Positions 1 to 7,671 of a stretch of DNA of 64,000 nucleotides are shown piece after piece (position 1 is the stretch's first letter; each line of letters starts with the position of its first letter). Under the pieces are notes generated by a model. The model was not told where the DNA came from. It searched no databases and was given only the letters and a program-made list of their open reading frames with translations. Source of the DNA: JACKCR01 sp041390305 (GTDB lineage: Bacteria > Eisenbacteria > RBG-16-71-46 > CAIMUX01); the NCBI GenBank assembly GCA_041390305.1, contig JAWKQE010000013.1, positions 62,001 through 126,000 on the forward strand. Reading direction: 5' to 3'. A program made the position numbers and the translations under genes.

Positions 1-294
1 GGTGACTCCGAACCGCGACTCGCCTGGCTCACGGCCCGCCCCAACCCGTTCTGGGACGAAGCCGACATCCGCTTCGAGCTGCGGACCTCGGGTGAAGTGT
101 CCGTCTCGATCTACGACATCGCGGGCCGGACCGTGCGGCGACTCGTCGAGAGCGAGACTCTGGCCGCCGGCGCCCACGGCTACCACTGGGACGGGAACGA
201 CGCCGACGGCCGTCCCGTCCCCGCGGGCTCCTACGCCTACGAGGTCCGGATCGGCGACGAAGTCGTCGGGTCCACGGTGATCCGTCTGCACTAG
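1..294 (+). CDS. C-terminal end of a secreted protein with FlgD-like sorting domain (5' truncated)
   Basis: The frame is open from base 1 and ends at TAG 292-294, so about 97 residues are visible. The fragment begins its Ig-like module with RPNPFWDEADIRFEL, continues with VSIYDIAGRTVRRL, and has DGRPVPAGSYAYEV before the last strand and a short end in RLH. This is the standard layout of FlgD-like/type-A C-terminal sorting modules in FCB-group secreted proteins. The body of the protein lies outside the window, so its function cannot be given. Export to the surface or medium is inferred from the family. A second stop (TGA) follows the TAG directly. Confidence 0.85.
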   Translation, partial: GDSEPRLAWLTARPNPFWDEADIRFELRTSGEVSVSIYDIAGRTVRRLVESETLAAGAHGYHWDGNDADGRPVPAGSYAYEVRIGDEVVGSTVIRLH

Positions 295-363
295 TGAGGA
301 AAACCTCCGGTGCGACGATTGAAGTCGTGACGCGGAGTCAGAGTTGTCGCTACGCTAGTGCAC

Positions 364-693
364 ATGAGTGATCTCGTTCGGAGTTCGAAGCGAAGCGGGG
401 GCGTCCTGTCCCATCTGCTCCGTTTCGTGCTCTCGATCAGCTTCGTCCTGGGAGTGATCACCCTCGAGACCGAGGAGGCGAGCGGGTGTCACGACCACGA
501 ACCGCTCCATCCGAGCGTTTCGTGCGACGCGTGTTGGTTCTCGGCCAATCACACAGGTCTGTCGGCCCCCGCGGCCGTCACACTCTCCGCTCCCGAGCTC
601 CAGGTCTGGGCTCCGGTCGAGCGCGGAGAGACGGCGCTTCCTCAGGGCGCCGAGCGTTCCCTCCACCGGCTCCGCGCTCCTCCCGTCTGCTGA
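364..693 (+). CDS. Small exported Cys/His-rich protein of unknown function
   Basis: A 109-residue product from ATG 364; a GTG at 358 would add two residues, and neither start has a clear ribosome binding site. A hydrophobic segment at about residues 17-33 is followed by a compact cluster containing GCHDHEPLHPSVSCDAC and then NH, which could bind a metal. The protein ends in RAPPVC. It sits 263 bases upstream of an outer-membrane barrel and a ZnuA/ZnuB-like pair, so a role in metal handling is a reasonable inference. It resembles, in style only, small periplasmic Cys/His proteins near metal transporters. No family could be assigned, and codon bias makes a spurious frame possible. Confidence 0.5.
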   Translation: MSDLVRSSKRSGGVLSHLLRFVLSISFVLGVITLETEEASGCHDHEPLHPSVSCDACWFSANHTGLSAPAAVTLSAPELQVWAPVERGETALPQGAERSLHRLRAPPVC

Positions 694-955
694 TTCCGCC
701 GTCCGGGTTCCCGATCGGGTACCCGCGTCTCGTGTGCCGAGCCGCAGGTCGCGGTTCCGGCCCGACATACACCGTGGAATCGAACTCCCGCGCCCTGGAC
801 TAGAGGCCGGGACACGTCCGTCGTTCGAAGTGCGACGCAACAGGGCCTGACGTCGACGGTCCGTTCTCGGCCGTCTCGAGGTCCGTCTCGAAGCTCCAGC
901 TCGAACGGCGACGTGTGTCCCGGTCTTCCTCCATGGCGTGGATCCTGGAGGACTG

Positions 956-2098
956 ATGTTCCGTCTGATTCAGCCGGATCGGCTCGCCGTGTCGATCTGG
1001 TGCGTGCTTGCGTCGGTTTTGATGCTGACCTCTGCCCTGCCGGCCCGTGCCGGGGTGACGAACCCGAAGATCTCGATCCTGGGACAGCCCCGGATCGTCT
1101 GGACCGACGACACGGAGGATCCGGACCGAAAGCGGCCGGTGCTCGATATCGGCGAGACCGAGATCATCTACGACGACTACCTGAACCCGTATGCGAGCGG
1201 CTACTTCACACTCGCGATCGCAGAGGAAGGGCTGGAGCTCGAGGAGGGATACTTCACCCTCTTCCGTGGACTGCCCGGAGACGTGGCGCTACGGGGCGGG
1301 CAGTTTCGCGTGCCGTTCGGCCGGATCAACCCGACCCATCCGCACGCGCTCCCGTTCGCCGAACCGTTCGAGGTCGTCTCCTCGTATCTCCCCGGCGAGG
1401 AAGCGTTCATCGAGCCCGGAGTCCAGCTCTCGCGGCGTTTCCCGATCGTGGGCGACACCTCCGTGCAAGTGGAGGTGGACTGGCTCCAGGGAAACTCGTT
1501 CCGGCTCGAACGGGAAGCGGACGAGAGCGACGGGAGCGATCCGCTGAACGCCGGCGGCGATGACGGCGCCGAACTCACCCGGCCCGCCTTCTTCGGACGT
1601 CTCTCCGGGTTCGGGATGCTCGGAGAACGCTCCGCGCTCGAAGTCGGATTCTCGGCCGCGGGCGGGACGAACAACGTGGATGCGGGCACGCGCACGTACG
1701 CGTACGGGGCCGACGCCAAGGCGAAGCTCTGGACGTCTCCCCAGGCCTATCTGGTCCTCCAGGGCGAGCTGCTCTCGCTCTCCCGGGAAGACGCAGGCTG
1801 GGAGAACGGAGGATACGTGGCGAACGACGTCGACGCGGTCGGTGGTTACGTCTTCGCGGACTACAACTGGGCGAGCCGGTACAACGTCGGCGCGTCGTTC
1901 GAGGTGTTCGAAGCACCCGAAGCCGAGGGCCCGACGACGCGGGGGCTGGGACTCTTCGGAGGGATCGCGCTCATGGAAGAGACGACCGCGATCCGACTCG
2001 ACTGGAAGCATCTGGATCCGGAGGAGGGAGACGGCGCGAACACGCTCACCCTCCGGGTCATCTACTCCATGGGCCCGCACAAGGCGCACCAGTTCTGA
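956..2098 (+). CDS. Outer-membrane beta-barrel (porin-like) of a metal-uptake locus
   Basis: 380 residues starting at ATG 956, just behind GGAGGA at 947-952; the upstream in-frame GTG 938 lies before that site and is less likely. Residues 1 to about 32 form a signal peptide ending in ARA-G. The rest alternates short amphipathic strands with turns, contains RVPFGRINPTHPHALPF, and ends in aromatic Phe as many barrels do. Similar proteins are often labelled zinc-regulated outer-membrane receptor or phosphate-selective-porin-like, although no TonB box or plug domain is visible here. Its stop overlaps an ATG (TGATG), so it is tightly coupled to the ZnuA-like gene. Function as a metal or anion channel is inferred from context. 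Confidence 0.75.
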   Translation: MFRLIQPDRLAVSIWCVLASVLMLTSALPARAGVTNPKISILGQPRIVWTDDTEDPDRKRPVLDIGETEIIYDDYLNPYASGYFTLAIAEEGLELEEGYFTLFRGLPGDVALRGGQFRVPFGRINPTHPHALPFAEPFEVVSSYLPGEEAFIEPGVQLSRRFPIVGDTSVQVEVDWLQGNSFRLEREADESDGSDPLNAGGDDGAELTRPAFFGRLSGFGMLGERSALEVGFSAAGGTNNVDAGTRTYAYGADAKAKLWTSPQAYLVLQGELLSLSREDAGWENGGYVANDVDAVGGYVFADYNWASRYNVGASFEVFEAPEAEGPTTRGLGLFGGIALMEETTAIRLDWKHLDPEEGDGANTLTLRVIYSMGPHKAHQF

Positions 2099-2160
2099 TG
2101 CGCCGCGCACGGAACACCACTCCAACGGGGTCGATGCTTCCCCCGGAAAGGACCGATGAG

Positions 2161-3150
2161 ATGACGACTGCATTGTCTTCCGCGTGTGCACTCACGCGGA
2201 CTCTCACGCATACCCATGAACACGCCCCGACGCTGCGCCACCTTCGGCATCGCGCCGCGGCCGCTCTCGTTTGCTTCGCGGCACTCGTGCTCGCGCTCGC
2301 GTTCCCCGTCGACGCGGGCGCGAAGGTGCGGGTGGTCGCGTCGCTCACCGATCTCGGCTCGATTGCGGCCGCGGTGGGCGGGGATCAGGTCGACGTGAAC
2401 GCGATCGCGCGGCCGAACACCGATCCGCACCGCGTCGAGGTCCTGCCTTCCTACATGGTGCGAGTGTCCCGCGCGGACCTCTACCTCGAGGTCGGGCTCG
2501 GGCTCGATACATGGGCCCGGCAGATCATCGACGGATCACACAACGGAAAGGTGCGGATCCTCGACTGCTCTACCGGGATCGAACCGCTCGAGAAGCCGAC
2601 CGGGCGGGTGGACGCATCGATGGGGGACGTCCATCCCGATGGGAATCCCCACTACTGGCTCGATCCGGAGAACGGCGGCCGGATCGCGGGGACGATCGCG
2701 GACGCGCTCGCGGAGATCGATCCGGCCCACGCCGCCGACTACCGCGCCCGCGCCTCCGCCTTTGCGGCGGAGTGTGCGGAGCTCAAAGCCGCGGGCGTGG
2801 CGGCAGCGCAGTCGGTTCCGCAGCACCGGATCGTGACCTATCACAGCTCGTGGGCCTATCTCGTCGCAGCCTACGGCTTCGAGATCGCGGGCACGGTGGA
2901 GCCGGTTCCCGGCATACCGCCCACGGCACGCCATCTCCAGGAGCTGGTCGACATCATCCGGGCGGATCACATCGTGACGCTCCTCGCCGAGCCCTACTTC
3001 GGCACCGACGCGACCGACTTCCTGGCGCGGGAGGCGGGCGTGACCGTGCACCGCGTCTCACCCAGTTGTGACGACGCCCGCAAGGAGAGCTATCTCGAGC
3101 ACGCACGGGAGCTCGTCTCCCTGCTCACACCCACCGCCGTAGAGGGCTGA
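2161..3150 (+). CDS. ZnuA/TroA-type metal-binding protein of an ABC transporter
   Basis: 329 residues from ATG 2161, which has AGGA at 2149-2152; an ATG at 2098 overlapping the upstream stop would add 21 residues. A hydrophobic segment at about residues 32-50 serves as signal peptide or anchor. The cluster A-I metal ligands are recognisable: His90 (TDPHR), His164 (NPHYWLD), His228 (TYHSSW) and an acidic residue near FGTDATD at 280-286. These place it with zinc/manganese binding proteins that deliver the ion to an ABC-3 permease. The region before the hydrophobic core is unusually His-rich (His17, 19, 21, 27, 30). The long His-rich loop typical of many ZnuA proteins is absent. Metal specificity cannot be decided from sequence. 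Confidence 0.88.
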   Translation: MTTALSSACALTRTLTHTHEHAPTLRHLRHRAAAALVCFAALVLALAFPVDAGAKVRVVASLTDLGSIAAAVGGDQVDVNAIARPNTDPHRVEVLPSYMVRVSRADLYLEVGLGLDTWARQIIDGSHNGKVRILDCSTGIEPLEKPTGRVDASMGDVHPDGNPHYWLDPENGGRIAGTIADALAEIDPAHAADYRARASAFAAECAELKAAGVAAAQSVPQHRIVTYHSSWAYLVAAYGFEIAGTVEPVPGIPPTARHLQELVDIIRADHIVTLLAEPYFGTDATDFLAREAGVTVHRVSPSCDDARKESYLEHARELVSLLTPTAVEG

Positions 3151-3161
3151 GAGGACACATC

Positions 3162-3989
3162 GTGGAGGCGATCTACCTGCCGTTCTTCCGAACCGCGCTT
3201 CTCGCCGCTTTGGTACTTGCGGGGATCCATGCGTATCTCGGGTATCACGTGGTGCGGCGCGGAGTGATCTTCGTCGATCTCGCCCTCGCCCAGATGGCCG
3301 CACTCGGCGTCGCAGTCGCGGTCTTTCTCGGCAAAGGGGAGAGCCCCTTCTGGTCCTACGTGCTCCCGCTCGGGATGACGATCGTCGGAGCCGCGAGCTT
3401 CGCGTGGCTCCGCGGGCAGGAGCGCAAGGTGCCGCTGGAGGCGTTCATCGGCATCGTGTTCGCGACGGCCCAGGCGCTCGTCTTCCTCGTCCTCGAACGT
3501 TCGCCCGCGGGGCCGGAACACGTGAAGGAGACGCTGGTCGGCGCCATCTTCACCGTCGATCCGGCCCATGTCGGGAAGACCGCGATCCTCTACGCCGTGG
3601 TGGGGGTAGTGCACATCCTGCTCAGGAAGCCGTTCTTCGAGATCACCGAGGACTCGCACGCGGCGCGGGCGCGGGGCCGGAACCTCTTCCTCTGGGACTT
3701 CGTGTTCTACGGCACGTTCGGCCTCGTTGTCACCTCGTCGGTCAAGATCGCGGGCGTGCTCTTAGTCTTCGGCCTGCTCGTGATTCCGTCGGTCGCGGGA
3801 GTGCTCCTCACCCGAACTCCCGGACGCGCACTCGCCGTCGGCTGGGTGTTCGCGTTCCTGGGGAGCTTCCTCGGCCTGCTCGGTTCCGTGCGCTTCGACC
3901 TTCCCGCGGCGCCGAGCATCCTCGTCATGCTGTCGATCGGGCTCCTGGTGTTGGGGTCGGTGGCTCGGTTGCGGGGTGGGGAGGGGTAG
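3162..3989 (+). CDS. ABC-3 family metal transporter permease (ZnuB-like)
   Basis: 275 residues from GTG 3162, 11 bases after the binding-protein stop, with GAGAGGA at about 3148-3154. The product is almost entirely hydrophobic, with seven to eight predicted membrane spans. It carries the family-typical VFIDLALAQMAALG-like segment (here VIFVDLALAQMAALG) and a late FGLLVIPSVAG stretch. It would form the membrane channel for the metal bound by the preceding protein. Residues 135-180 form a longer polar region than usual (EDSHAARARGRN), probably a cytoplasmic loop. No ATPase gene follows, so energy must come from a subunit encoded elsewhere. Confidence 0.88.
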   Translation: MEAIYLPFFRTALLAALVLAGIHAYLGYHVVRRGVIFVDLALAQMAALGVAVAVFLGKGESPFWSYVLPLGMTIVGAASFAWLRGQERKVPLEAFIGIVFATAQALVFLVLERSPAGPEHVKETLVGAIFTVDPAHVGKTAILYAVVGVVHILLRKPFFEITEDSHAARARGRNLFLWDFVFYGTFGLVVTSSVKIAGVLLVFGLLVIPSVAGVLLTRTPGRALAVGWVFAFLGSFLGLLGSVRFDLPAAPSILVMLSIGLLVLGSVARLRGGEG

Positions 3990-4467
3990 GGATAGAGATG
4001 AGGATGGAGTTCGGAGTAGTGGGAGTAGGTGGTTTCTTGTCGCTCGAACGGAGTCGGAAGGTGGACCCGGTTCGGCTAGTGCGCGGAGTGGATGCGCTTC
4101 GAACGCGGGCGTGGAGCACCACCAGACAATCCGCCCGGGCGGGTCGGCCACTCTACGGTGCACGGCCGTCGGCAGCTGGTTCTCGGAGTCGCCATAGGCG
4201 TCTGCGGCCGGCCCCAACGGAAGAGGCGACCTTCCGCTGGGTGCCGGAAAACTCTACCTGTTTGCGGATGGGCCACGGCTCGGCGTGTCGCGGTTCTCCT
4301 CAGTTTTCTGCCAGATTCGGGGGGATCCCCCAATGGGCGACCGCGGACGGATCGAGTAGCCTCGCTCCGATCCGTCCCTCACGACCGATCATTCCGAACC
4401 GTAGGAGCGGAACGCGGCTATGCAGTGATCCAGCCGAACTCGGACCGCGAACAGGAGGCGAATCGAC
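3990..4467. other. Intergenic stretch without a recognisable gene
   Basis: About 480 bases follow the permease. The first 70 bases are purine-rich (GGGGTAGGGATAGAGATGAGGATGG style). Open frames here are short, lack domains and change frame often. No terminator with a T-run, tRNA or promoter could be supported. An AGGAGG at 4453-4458 belongs to the next gene. Confidence 0.5.
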
Positions 4468-5199
4468 TTGCTCGACGACGAGAGTACCGGCTCGGAGCGA
4501 GAGGCAGCACGCGAGGTCGCCAGCATGGCGAAGAGCCTTGGTCGGAACCTACGCCTCGCGGCCCTCTTCGGGAGGCGTTACGGGTGCTTCGAGCTCGTGG
4601 CGATCGTTGGGGTGATCGCGGCATTCATTCAACTGCGGGTTGCAACCGAGGCATCCCGAGAAGGCACCCAGGTTCAAGCTTGGCAGATCCTTGCGTCGTC
4701 CTCCACGAGTCGAACTGCTCCCCGTTTCGCGATCCAGGTCCTCGGCACAGCCGGCCAACCAATGAACGGGCTCTTTCTGCCGAACGACGCGTGGCTCAAT
4801 GATCTGGACATCCCGGGCGTCGAGCTTCGGAACCTGCAGGCGCCAGGGGCAAACCTGTCCGGTAGCAACCTTCGGGGGGCTGATCTACGCGGTGCGCAGC
4901 TTCACGGGGCAAATCTGTCCGGATGCGATCTGCGTGACGTCGATTTGCGCGGCGCCGCGTGCCGTGGTGCCTCGTTCCGAAACTCTGATCTACGGGGGGC
5001 AAAACTCGGACAGATCACGAGCGCGAACGTTGAGGGGGCGGACCTGCGGGGCACAGGGATCACCCGGTTAGCGATTGCTGAGATGCTGCTGACGCACGAC
5101 AACCAAACGAGATTCGACAATCTGCCCAATTGGGGTGGGGAGGTGGGAGACATCACCAATCCGGCTCCGGACGAGTTGCTCAAGGACACAAGGCCCTGA
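4468..5199 (+). CDS. Membrane-anchored pentapeptide-repeat protein
   Basis: 243 residues from TTG 4468, chosen because AGGAGG lies 9 bases upstream. Residues about 41-57 (ELVAIVGVIAAFIQL) look like a single membrane span. Residues about 113-195 are a run of A(N/D)LxG repeats (for example GANLSGSNLRGADLRGAQLHGANLSG is summarised here as five-residue steps), which fold as a right-handed quadrilateral beta-helix. The end (after residue 200) is non-repetitive. Pentapeptide proteins of this size with one membrane helix are common, and their function is mostly unknown; some mimic DNA and protect gyrase, but nothing here shows that. The gene lies in a looser, less GC-rich accessory stretch next to toxin-antitoxin genes. 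Confidence 0.8.
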   Translation: MLDDESTGSEREAAREVASMAKSLGRNLRLAALFGRRYGCFELVAIVGVIAAFIQLRVATEASREGTQVQAWQILASSSTSRTAPRFAIQVLGTAGQPMNGLFLPNDAWLNDLDIPGVELRNLQAPGANLSGSNLRGADLRGAQLHGANLSGCDLRDVDLRGAACRGASFRNSDLRGAKLGQITSANVEGADLRGTGITRLAIAEMLLTHDNQTRFDNLPNWGGEVGDITNPAPDELLKDTRP

Positions 5200-5733
5200 G
5201 GCTTGCTGAATGCTCCCGCGGCAACGCCGACCGCAGGCCACAGCCACTAGCCCCGTTCGATATGTTCGTGATAGCTTCTATGGCGTTGCGGCGTCCCAGG
5301 GGTGCCTAGTTTCCTTGGTTGTGTCGGCTATCTACACGGCTTCGAGCGGCGATGCGGTCGGACCACCACGGTCTTGGGGCCCGGCTTCGGTCCGCGACGA
5401 ACGACGCGTCTGACGGAACGGCGATTGCATCCCATGTGCCTACTCCTTTCTGCGCCAGTATGGTTGTGCTCGGCGCTGACTCGGTTGGTGCTTGTGGGAC
5501 GCCGCAACTCCTAACTTACTATATCGCAATGCACTGGCCCAGGACTCGCCCGTTTGTGACGGGTACCTTGCGGTCAACGATCGGTCCTGAGCCATCGGTA
5601 TGGTGCCCACGCCATGACCTGCCTGTCAACAATGGGCGATTCGGTTCACTGGGTGGCCGGTACTAAATGACTGTGCAACAGTCACTTCACCACCACAGAA
5701 CTATCTCCGTCGTGGCTCCCCTTTGAGGTTTGG
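5200..5733. other. Intergenic stretch upstream of the toxin-antitoxin pair
   Basis: About 530 bases with visibly lower GC than the rest of the window and no credible gene. Short frames here have no domains, ribosome binding sites or codon bias. The only structured element noticed is the inverted repeat at 5668-5684, listed separately. Confidence 0.5.
5668..5684. promoter_or_regulatory. 17-bp inverted repeat, possible operator
   Basis: TGACTGT and ACAGTCA are perfect inverted arms of 7 bases around GCA. It lies about 50 bases upstream of the predicted promoter of the toxin-antitoxin pair, whose antitoxin has a DNA-binding domain. Autoregulation through this site is an inference; the distance from the promoter is larger than usual for a repressor site. 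Confidence 0.35.
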
Positions 5734-5764
5734 TTGACGCAATTTGCTACTTTTTGTGTACGAT
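5734..5764 (+). promoter_or_regulatory. Predicted promoter of the toxin-antitoxin pair
   Basis: TTGACG at 5734-5739 matches five of six bases of a sigma-70 -35 box and TACGAT at 5759-5764 matches four of six of the -10 box, with 19 bases between. The spacing is slightly long. The stretch is AT-rich in a GC-rich genome and sits about 45 bases upstream of the first start codon. Confidence 0.4.
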
Positions 5765-5809
5765 ACTGCTGCGGCGCCGCCAGATGGACTCGGGGAGATA
5801 CAAGACCAG

Positions 5810-6103
5810 ATGGACGATGTGAGGGAGGTGAGGAGGGTCCTGGCGGAGGCCGCGACTGGGCATCGAGCCATTCGCTACCAAAGGCATGCTCGAGACAGGA
5901 TGCTGCAGCGGGGCGTTACCACTGACGACCTCCTGTACGTGCTCGACCATCCCCGTTGCATCGAGCCGCAGGAGGTCGACCTGAGCGGAGAGAAGAAGTT
6001 CCGGGTGGAGGGGCGCGACGCCGACGGTCGCCAGCTTGCAGTAGTGGTGGTCGTGCCTACCGATCAGGGTGAACTGAGGATCATCACGGTGGTGACGCCG
6101 TGA
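5810..6103 (+). CDS. DUF4258-type toxin of a type II toxin-antitoxin pair
   Basis: 97 residues from ATG 5810; an upstream ATG at 5744 would place the start on top of the promoter, so 5810 is preferred. The core reads RYQRHARDRMLQRGVTTDDLLYVL followed by a strand-rich part with KKFRVEGRDADGRQLAV and the closing IITVVTP, the pattern of DUF4258 proteins. These are small RelE/MqsR-like-fold proteins, probably RNA-acting. They are often encoded directly before an antitoxin with an N-terminal zinc ribbon and HTH, exactly as here (31-base gap). The toxin role is inferred from family and neighbour; no catalytic residue was tested. Confidence 0.72.
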   Translation: MDDVREVRRVLAEAATGHRAIRYQRHARDRMLQRGVTTDDLLYVLDHPRCIEPQEVDLSGEKKFRVEGRDADGRQLAVVVVVPTDQGELRIITVVTP

Positions 6104-6134
6104 GCGGGAGAGAGAAGCGAGAGAGAGGGCAACA

Positions 6135-6632
6135 ATGGACGGGCACAAGAGCTGTCTGAGCTGTGGCGGAAGCCTGCAGTCTCTGGATCAGTCCTATCAC
6201 TACTTGGAATGCGGGCTGCCCAACGTGTATCTCGAGGGGGTGCAGTCCAAGTGCGAGCAATGCGGCGAGATCGAAGTGACCATCCCCAACGTGCCGGGGC
6301 TGCATAGGGCCATCGGTGACCACGTGATTCGATACGGAAGTTTGACGCCTGCGGAACTTCGCTTCCTGCGCAAGTCCGCCAGGCTCACGCAGGAACAGCT
6401 TGCCAACGAGATGGAGATCAATCGCAGCACCGTCAACCGGTGGGAGACCGCCGACGAAAAGGTGTGGAGCAAGAGTGAGGACTTTCTAATCCGGGTGATC
6501 TGGATCCAGCACATGTACGGGCTCCGCGACGAGCTGGATGCACTGAAGAATCAGCTCTTCGAGATGGTCCGGCGGGCGAAGGAACGCGAGGACATCCGAA
6601 TCAACCCAGAGGACATACGCACCGCAGCGTAG
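6135..6632 (+). CDS. MqsA/YgiT-type antitoxin with zinc ribbon and HTH
   Basis: 165 residues from ATG 6135 with a GAGAGGG site upstream. Two Cys pairs, CLSC at residues 7-10 and CEQC at 40-43, would bind one zinc in the N-terminal domain. Residues about 70-110 (LTPAELRFLRKSARLTQEQLANEM, then INRSTVNRWE) are a clear XRE-type helix-turn-helix. A C-terminal tail of about 50 residues is longer than in E. coli MqsA. It would neutralise the preceding DUF4258 protein and repress the operon; both are family-level expectations. The order toxin first, antitoxin second matches mqsRA. Confidence 0.82.
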   Translation: MDGHKSCLSCGGSLQSLDQSYHYLECGLPNVYLEGVQSKCEQCGEIEVTIPNVPGLHRAIGDHVIRYGSLTPAELRFLRKSARLTQEQLANEMEINRSTVNRWETADEKVWSKSEDFLIRVIWIQHMYGLRDELDALKNQLFEMVRRAKEREDIRINPEDIRTAA

Positions 6633-6679
6633 TCCGAGAGGGTCGGCGAAGGGGGACTCTCCGCGTCCCGACGGTTCTT

Positions 6680-6689
6680 CCCCCCCCCC
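6680..6689. repeat. Homopolymer tract of ten C
   Basis: Ten consecutive C lie between the antitoxin stop and the BrnA-like gene, 58 bases before its ATG. Tracts of this length are slippage-prone. If it lies between promoter elements it could change expression, but no promoter could be mapped around it. Confidence 0.7.
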
Positions 6690-6747
6690 AACTTCCGCAT
6701 CCGGATCATCTCGGTACGCCGATCACGGCGTGAGGAGGTCGACATCT

Positions 6748-6975
6748 ATGAAGGCGCGTGACTTCGACGAGAAGTTCGACCGAGGTGAAGATGTCACCCC
6801 GGAACTCGATATGAAGCAAGCGCGGCGCAAGAATCAGGAGCCGCGCCGGATCAACGTGGATTTCCCCTCGTGGATGGTCGAGTCCCTGGATCGAGAGGCC
6901 AAACGTCTCGGGATAACGCGGCAGTCGATCATCAAGGTCTGGATTGCCGAGATGCTCGAGCGTCGAGCGTCGTAG
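6748..6975 (+). CDS. BrnA-like CopG/RHH antitoxin without its toxin
   Basis: 75 residues from ATG 6748, which has AGGAGGT at 6733-6739 with eight bases spacing. The N-terminal FDEKFDRGEDV and the closing RRINVDFPSWMVESLDREAKRLG then TRQSIIKVWIAEML are characteristic of BrnA antitoxins. These are ribbon-helix-helix proteins that bind the BrnT RNase and its promoter. BrnT should lie directly upstream, but only 115 bases separate this gene from the previous stop, too little for a toxin of about 90 residues, and none is seen downstream. It is therefore an orphan, or it acts on a toxin elsewhere. Confidence 0.85.
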   Translation: MKARDFDEKFDRGEDVTPELDMKQARRKNQEPRRINVDFPSWMVESLDREAKRLGITRQSIIKVWIAEMLERRAS

Positions 6976-7671
6976 CTGGACGCCGGGCGAGGCGCTGCGG
7001 CGGGTGCGGCCCCGGCCGGCGTTCATCCGCTGCTCGATTCGGATCCGCTCTGGTTCGAATCCACTACGGACGTCCCGGCGTGTAACGCAGCAATCCGAGC
7101 GTTACGCTGCGAATCGCTCCCATGCTGAGAGTTCGAATCCAATGATAGTGCGGACCCCTCGCCGCAATGCTGCTTCCCGGCGAGGCGCCGCTGGCTCGCC
7201 GCACGCGCGGGGGGCTCTTCGACGGCCGTTCCGTGATCGACGCCCGACGCAGCTCCCCGCGTGAGAACTCCGCCCAGTTCGTAATGACCATCGGATACCT
7301 GTGGGTGTTCCACCCGTCCGACCCTCGCGGGGCGGCGGCACCACAATTGGCGATCCGCGCGGACAGAAGCAGGGGGGCGTCCAAATGCGGTGTCACTGCA
7401 AATCAGCCGCGCCGGCACGTATTGCGTTGAGTGAATGTACTTTACGTCGCGACCGCACCACCGGTCAGGCAAACGCCCGCGGTTGCGGTCCCGCTGGGAT
7501 AGGCTGGTCGGAATGGCCGGAAGTCGACAGTGCCGCGGGACGTCGGCGCTCTGAACGAGTTCGGGTTGCCGTACGTCCATCACGGGCCCCGACACACGAG
7601 CCCGCAATCGTGTAGCTCTTGCTCTCGGGGATCGGTTCTCTACATCCCGGGTTCCGGGTTACCATGGCACA
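6976..7671. other. Intergenic stretch with T-loop-like motifs and a hairpin
   Basis: About 700 bases with no credible gene. GTTCGAATCC occurs at about 7051 and 7131, resembling a tRNA T-loop, but no acceptor stem or anticodon arm can be built around either copy. Between them GTAACGC (7082-7088) and GCGTTAC (7099-7105) form a perfect 7-base inverted repeat, overlapped by CGCAGC/GCTGCG at 7086-7091 and 7106-7111, so two alternative hairpins are possible. Confidence 0.45.

Noticed and set aside
4092..4802. 236-codon plus-strand frame before the pentapeptide gene
   Set aside because: Overlaps the pentapeptide gene in another frame, has no binding site and Arg-rich composition.
5200..5670. Several short frames of 60-115 codons
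   Set aside because: No domains, binding sites or coding bias; the stretch is best left as intergenic.
7040..7145. Possible tRNA gene (two GTTCGAATCC words)
   Set aside because: T-stems pair at most 3 of 5 bases and no acceptor or anticodon stem can be drawn on either strand.
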